64,000 nt of DNA from Ekhidna sp051379705 (GTDB lineage: Bacteria > Bacteroidota > Bacteroidia > Cytophagales > Cyclobacteriaceae), in assembly GCF_051379705.1 (NCBI RefSeq), contig NZ_CP179868.1, positions 806,001-870,000 on the forward strand. Direction: 5' to 3'. The notes beneath the pieces were generated by a model. That model made no database searches. It was given only the letters and a program-made list of their open reading frames with translations, and had not been told where the DNA came from. This document shows, one piece after another, positions 62,111 to 64,000 of this stretch. Each line of letters starts with the position of its first letter. Position 1 is the first letter of the stretch. A program made the translations under genes and the position numbers.

Positions 62111-62965
62111 ATGACCAGAGACTTTGTTCACATCAACGACTTTATACTTCTACTCGAAGAAGCCAGCTCGGATACCTTAGAGATCGATAGTTGTCGATTT
62201 GAGGAGCCATTAATTGCAATCGCCTTTTATGGATCAGGTAATGTAGATCTGACCGTTAGATATGGAGAGGCCGAGAAAGCATTTCAATATACCAAAGGTC
62301 TCGCTTTGTCTTTTTATGCCGATGATCAGGTGGCTTTCGAGCATTCCATCGCTCCAAATAAGAATCTGGAATGTATTGTAATTGCCACAACTGTTCGAAA
62401 TCTGGACTTGTTACCTTTTCAGGAAGGTGAACTATTTAAAGACCTACTTCATGAGCTAGCCAATCCCAAAGATCATTACGTAGAAGGCCCTAGCTTTTAC
62501 ATGACTCCAGAGATGCAAGGTATTGTGGACGCAATTTTTGCTAATCAGTATGCTGGAAAAACGAAGATGATGTTTATGAGGAGCCAAATTATAGCGCTTC
62601 TCTCCCACTTTTTTGGACAATTGGGGCAGAAGGAGGATACTTCTCTTAAAATGGATCATCGGAGCAAGCTCAATGAAGCCAAAGACATCTTACTTTCAAA
62701 CCTTGAAAACCCTCCTTCTCTAAAGAAACTATCGGAGCAGCTTGGAATAAATACCACCACATTGAAGAAAGAGTTTAAAGCTGTCTTCGGTGCACCCGTG
62801 TTCAAGTATTTACAAAATGAGCGTCTTACTACTGCGCACAACCTTTTAAATGAACAAAAGGCTACTGTGCAAGAGGCCGCCTGGAGTGTTGGATATGATA
62901 GTTTGGGCTCATTTTCCAATGCATTCGAGAAAAAATTTGGTTATAGACCAAGCCAAATCAAGTAA
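62111..62965 (+). CDS. AraC family transcriptional regulator
   Basis: A 284-residue protein. The N-terminal half (1-170) is a cupin-like sensor; the C-terminal half holds two helix-turn-helix units (SLKKLSEQLGINTTTLKKEF and EAAWSVGYDSLGSFSNAFEK, then FGYRPSQIK). It resembles the PchR-like subgroup. The operon that follows on the same strand after 89 nt, with direct repeats next to its promoter, is the likely target. Confidence 0.9.
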   Translation: MTRDFVHINDFILLLEEASSDTLEIDSCRFEEPLIAIAFYGSGNVDLTVRYGEAEKAFQYTKGLALSFYADDQVAFEHSIAPNKNLECIVIATTVRNLDLLPFQEGELFKDLLHELANPKDHYVEGPSFYMTPEMQGIVDAIFANQYAGKTKMMFMRSQIIALLSHFFGQLGQKEDTSLKMDHRSKLNEAKDILLSNLENPPSLKKLSEQLGINTTTLKKEFKAVFGAPVFKYLQNERLTTAHNLLNEQKATVQEAAWSVGYDSLGSFSNAFEKKFGYRPSQIK

Positions 62966-62970
62966 ATATC

Positions 62971-63031
62971 TTTTCGAATAAATCATACTTCTTTTCAGAT
63001 AAATAGAAGGAATATGCCCCTTCTACTTTAG
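62971..63031 (+). promoter_or_regulatory. AraC-type direct repeats and -7 box before the terminal operon
   Basis: TTTTCGAATAAAT (62971-62983) and TTTTCAGATAAAT (62992-63004) match at 11 of 13 positions and start 21 bp apart, two helical turns. A -7-like TACTTTAG follows at 63024-63031, so the downstream repeat abuts the -33 region, as for an activator. Confidence 0.5.
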
Positions 63032-63054
63032 CGTCATAATTAATAATTCAAATT

Positions 63055-63447
63055 ATGACAGCTAGAAAAACTATCCATTTAAGAGAGCTATACTCAACTA
63101 CTCTCCTATTATTTGGCATTCTTCCAGGAATCACATTTGGGCAGAATGTAATCAATCAAAGGGAAGCAAAACCCACCGCAATTTCACAGCAAAAAGTACG
63201 GATCTCTCCATCAAAAAAGGAGGTCCTGACCATCCTCAAAACCAAATGCAATTCGTGTCACAGAAGCAAGAATCCTTTTATGGTTTTCAATGAGCGAAAC
63301 ATGGTCAAGCGTTCCTCGAAAATCGAAAAGCAAGTCTTCATACTCAAGCGAATGCCAAAAGAAGGTGGTCTGCCCTTAACAGTTAATGATTCCGCGGTGC
63401 TTAAGGCTTGGATTGAATCACTTAAAGAACAAACCTCAAAATCATAA
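63055..63447 (+). CDS. Small secreted protein with a haem c motif
   Basis: A 130-residue protein with a signal or anchor (about 14-30, TTLLLFGILPGITFGQ) and one CNSCH motif (Cys65, Cys68, His69), then RMPKEGGLPLTVNDSAVLKAWIE, which resembles the distal end of a class I cytochrome c domain with Met as sixth ligand. The domain is about 65 residues, short for cytochrome c. It would accept electrons in the periplasm. First gene of an operon with DUF5367 and DUF1772 genes. Confidence 0.75.
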   Translation: MTARKTIHLRELYSTTLLLFGILPGITFGQNVINQREAKPTAISQQKVRISPSKKEVLTILKTKCNSCHRSKNPFMVFNERNMVKRSSKIEKQVFILKRMPKEGGLPLTVNDSAVLKAWIESLKEQTSKS

Positions 63448-63450
63448 CTC

Positions 63451-63843
63451 ATGAAAAATAAATTAAAAAGCATTCTCTACGCTTCATTAACCTGGTTTCT
63501 AGGCGTGTGTATTTATCTGGGATCATTTACCATTTCTATTATGGACGATCCTGAGTTGCAGGCAAATATTGCCTTAGCTGTTGGCATTGTTCCTATTGCT
63601 AGCTTGAGTACCTACCTATTCTACCGTAAGGATTCGATGGCTCCATTTGGCTTAGCTGTCACTTTCATAGCAACGGCAATTGTATTAGATGCAGCGATTA
63701 CAGTTCCTGCATTTATAATACCAGCCGGCGGGTCATATCTCGGCTTCTTTGGAAGCCTTTCCTTTTACCTGATAGCATTTGAATTTTTCCTAACAGTCTT
63801 CCTTTTCGGACAATTCCTAAAACACAAATTATCAAACCTATGA
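63451..63843 (+). CDS. DUF5367 membrane protein
   Basis: A 130-residue protein with four membrane spans (about 8-28, 40-57, 67-90, 98-122) and a short basic tail. The LTWFLGVCIYLGSF start and the GGSYLGFFGSLSFY loop fit DUF5367, an uncharacterised family. It starts 4 nt after the haem c gene and overlaps the next gene by 4 nt (ATGA), so the three are one operon. Confidence 0.75.
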   Translation: MKNKLKSILYASLTWFLGVCIYLGSFTISIMDDPELQANIALAVGIVPIASLSTYLFYRKDSMAPFGLAVTFIATAIVLDAAITVPAFIIPAGGSYLGFFGSLSFYLIAFEFFLTVFLFGQFLKHKLSNL

Positions 63844-64000
63844 AAACGATCATCTTTCATACCACAGTCTTGCTAGTTGGTCTATCAGCCGGATTTTTTT
63901 TCGCTTGGTCAGTATCAGTCATTGTGGGTACAAAAAAGTTGGGCGACAGTACCTATCTGGAAACCATGCAAAGCATCAACAAGGAAATCTTGAACCCACT
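63840..64000 (+). CDS. DUF1772-like membrane protein, N-terminal part (runs off the window)
   Basis: The first 53 residues are visible: MKTIIFHTTVLLVGLSAGFF, then FAWSVSVIVGTKKLGDSTYL and ETMQSINKEILNP. One membrane span followed by the GTKKLGDSTYLETMQSIN segment is typical of DUF1772 (anthrone oxygenase-like) four-TM proteins. It overlaps the DUF5367 gene by 4 nt. The 3' part is outside the window. Confidence 0.75.
   Translation, partial: MKTIIFHTTVLLVGLSAGFFFAWSVSVIVGTKKLGDSTYLETMQSINKEILNP

Overview
The window looks like ordinary chromosome of a Bacteroidota bacterium, most likely of the Cytophagales (inference). The reasons are the mix of families (DUF6090, DUF6089-type barrels, DUF4920, CarboxypepD-plug TonB receptors, PadR plus prefix-domain ABC permease, 7TMR-DISM/LytTR, CvfB, AddAB-like helicase and nuclease), many short signal peptides ending in AQ, weak ribosome binding sites, and promoters of the TTTG / TAnnTTTG type. 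I see no prophage, integrase, transposase or CRISPR array. There is one tRNA (Cys, GCA) and no rRNA.

Layout. 0-8.5 kb: end of an ABC-F ATPase gene, small hypotheticals, an M48 protease and YitT pair, an amidohydrolase, a dCMP deaminase, an AraC / AhpD-like / small secreted protein cluster and a PhoD-like phosphatase. 8.5-15.7 kb: a two-component system upstream of a TonB-dependent receptor, then an S9 peptidase. 15.8-23.3 kb: a tandem histidine kinase and degenerate kinase, DUF819, murB, an alpha/beta hydrolase and a YtcJ-like amidohydrolase. 23.3-31.6 kb: rpsA with a structured leader and a long charged N-terminus, tRNA-Cys, an outer membrane protein, a PglC/PglE-like glycan pair and a penicillin acylase. 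31.6-38.9 kb: DUF4920, a small lipoprotein / periplasmic TPR / HTH group with operator-like inverted repeats, a quinone reductase-like protein, an orphan binding protein, and a pentapeptide protein with a truncated paralogous leader beside it. 38.9-46.9 kb: AddB- and AddA-like genes separated by an S41 peptidase and about 0.9 kb of palindromic repeats and a 21-bp minisatellite. 47-55.7 kb: a TonB-C protein, PadR / ABC permease / S41, and ketoacid CoA-transferase / TatT-like / CvfB. 55.7-64 kb: LuxR- and LytTR-type regulators, a Fur-family regulator with a ZnuD-like receptor and an acidic lipoprotein, and an AraC-controlled operon that runs off the right edge.

The most interesting signals are regulatory. 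The Fur-family gene and the acidic lipoprotein share an ATGCAA-N5-TTGCAT operator, which makes 58.4-61.9 kb a candidate zinc uptake regulon. At least five genes have a promoter -7 element exactly 4 nt before the ATG, predicting leaderless mRNAs. A TTATCA-N2-TGATAA palindrome sits on the start of an HTH gene and recurs before the kinase pair. A perfect 12-bp inverted repeat covers the promoter of the small lipoprotein. None of this was checked by database search; family calls rest on motif recognition.
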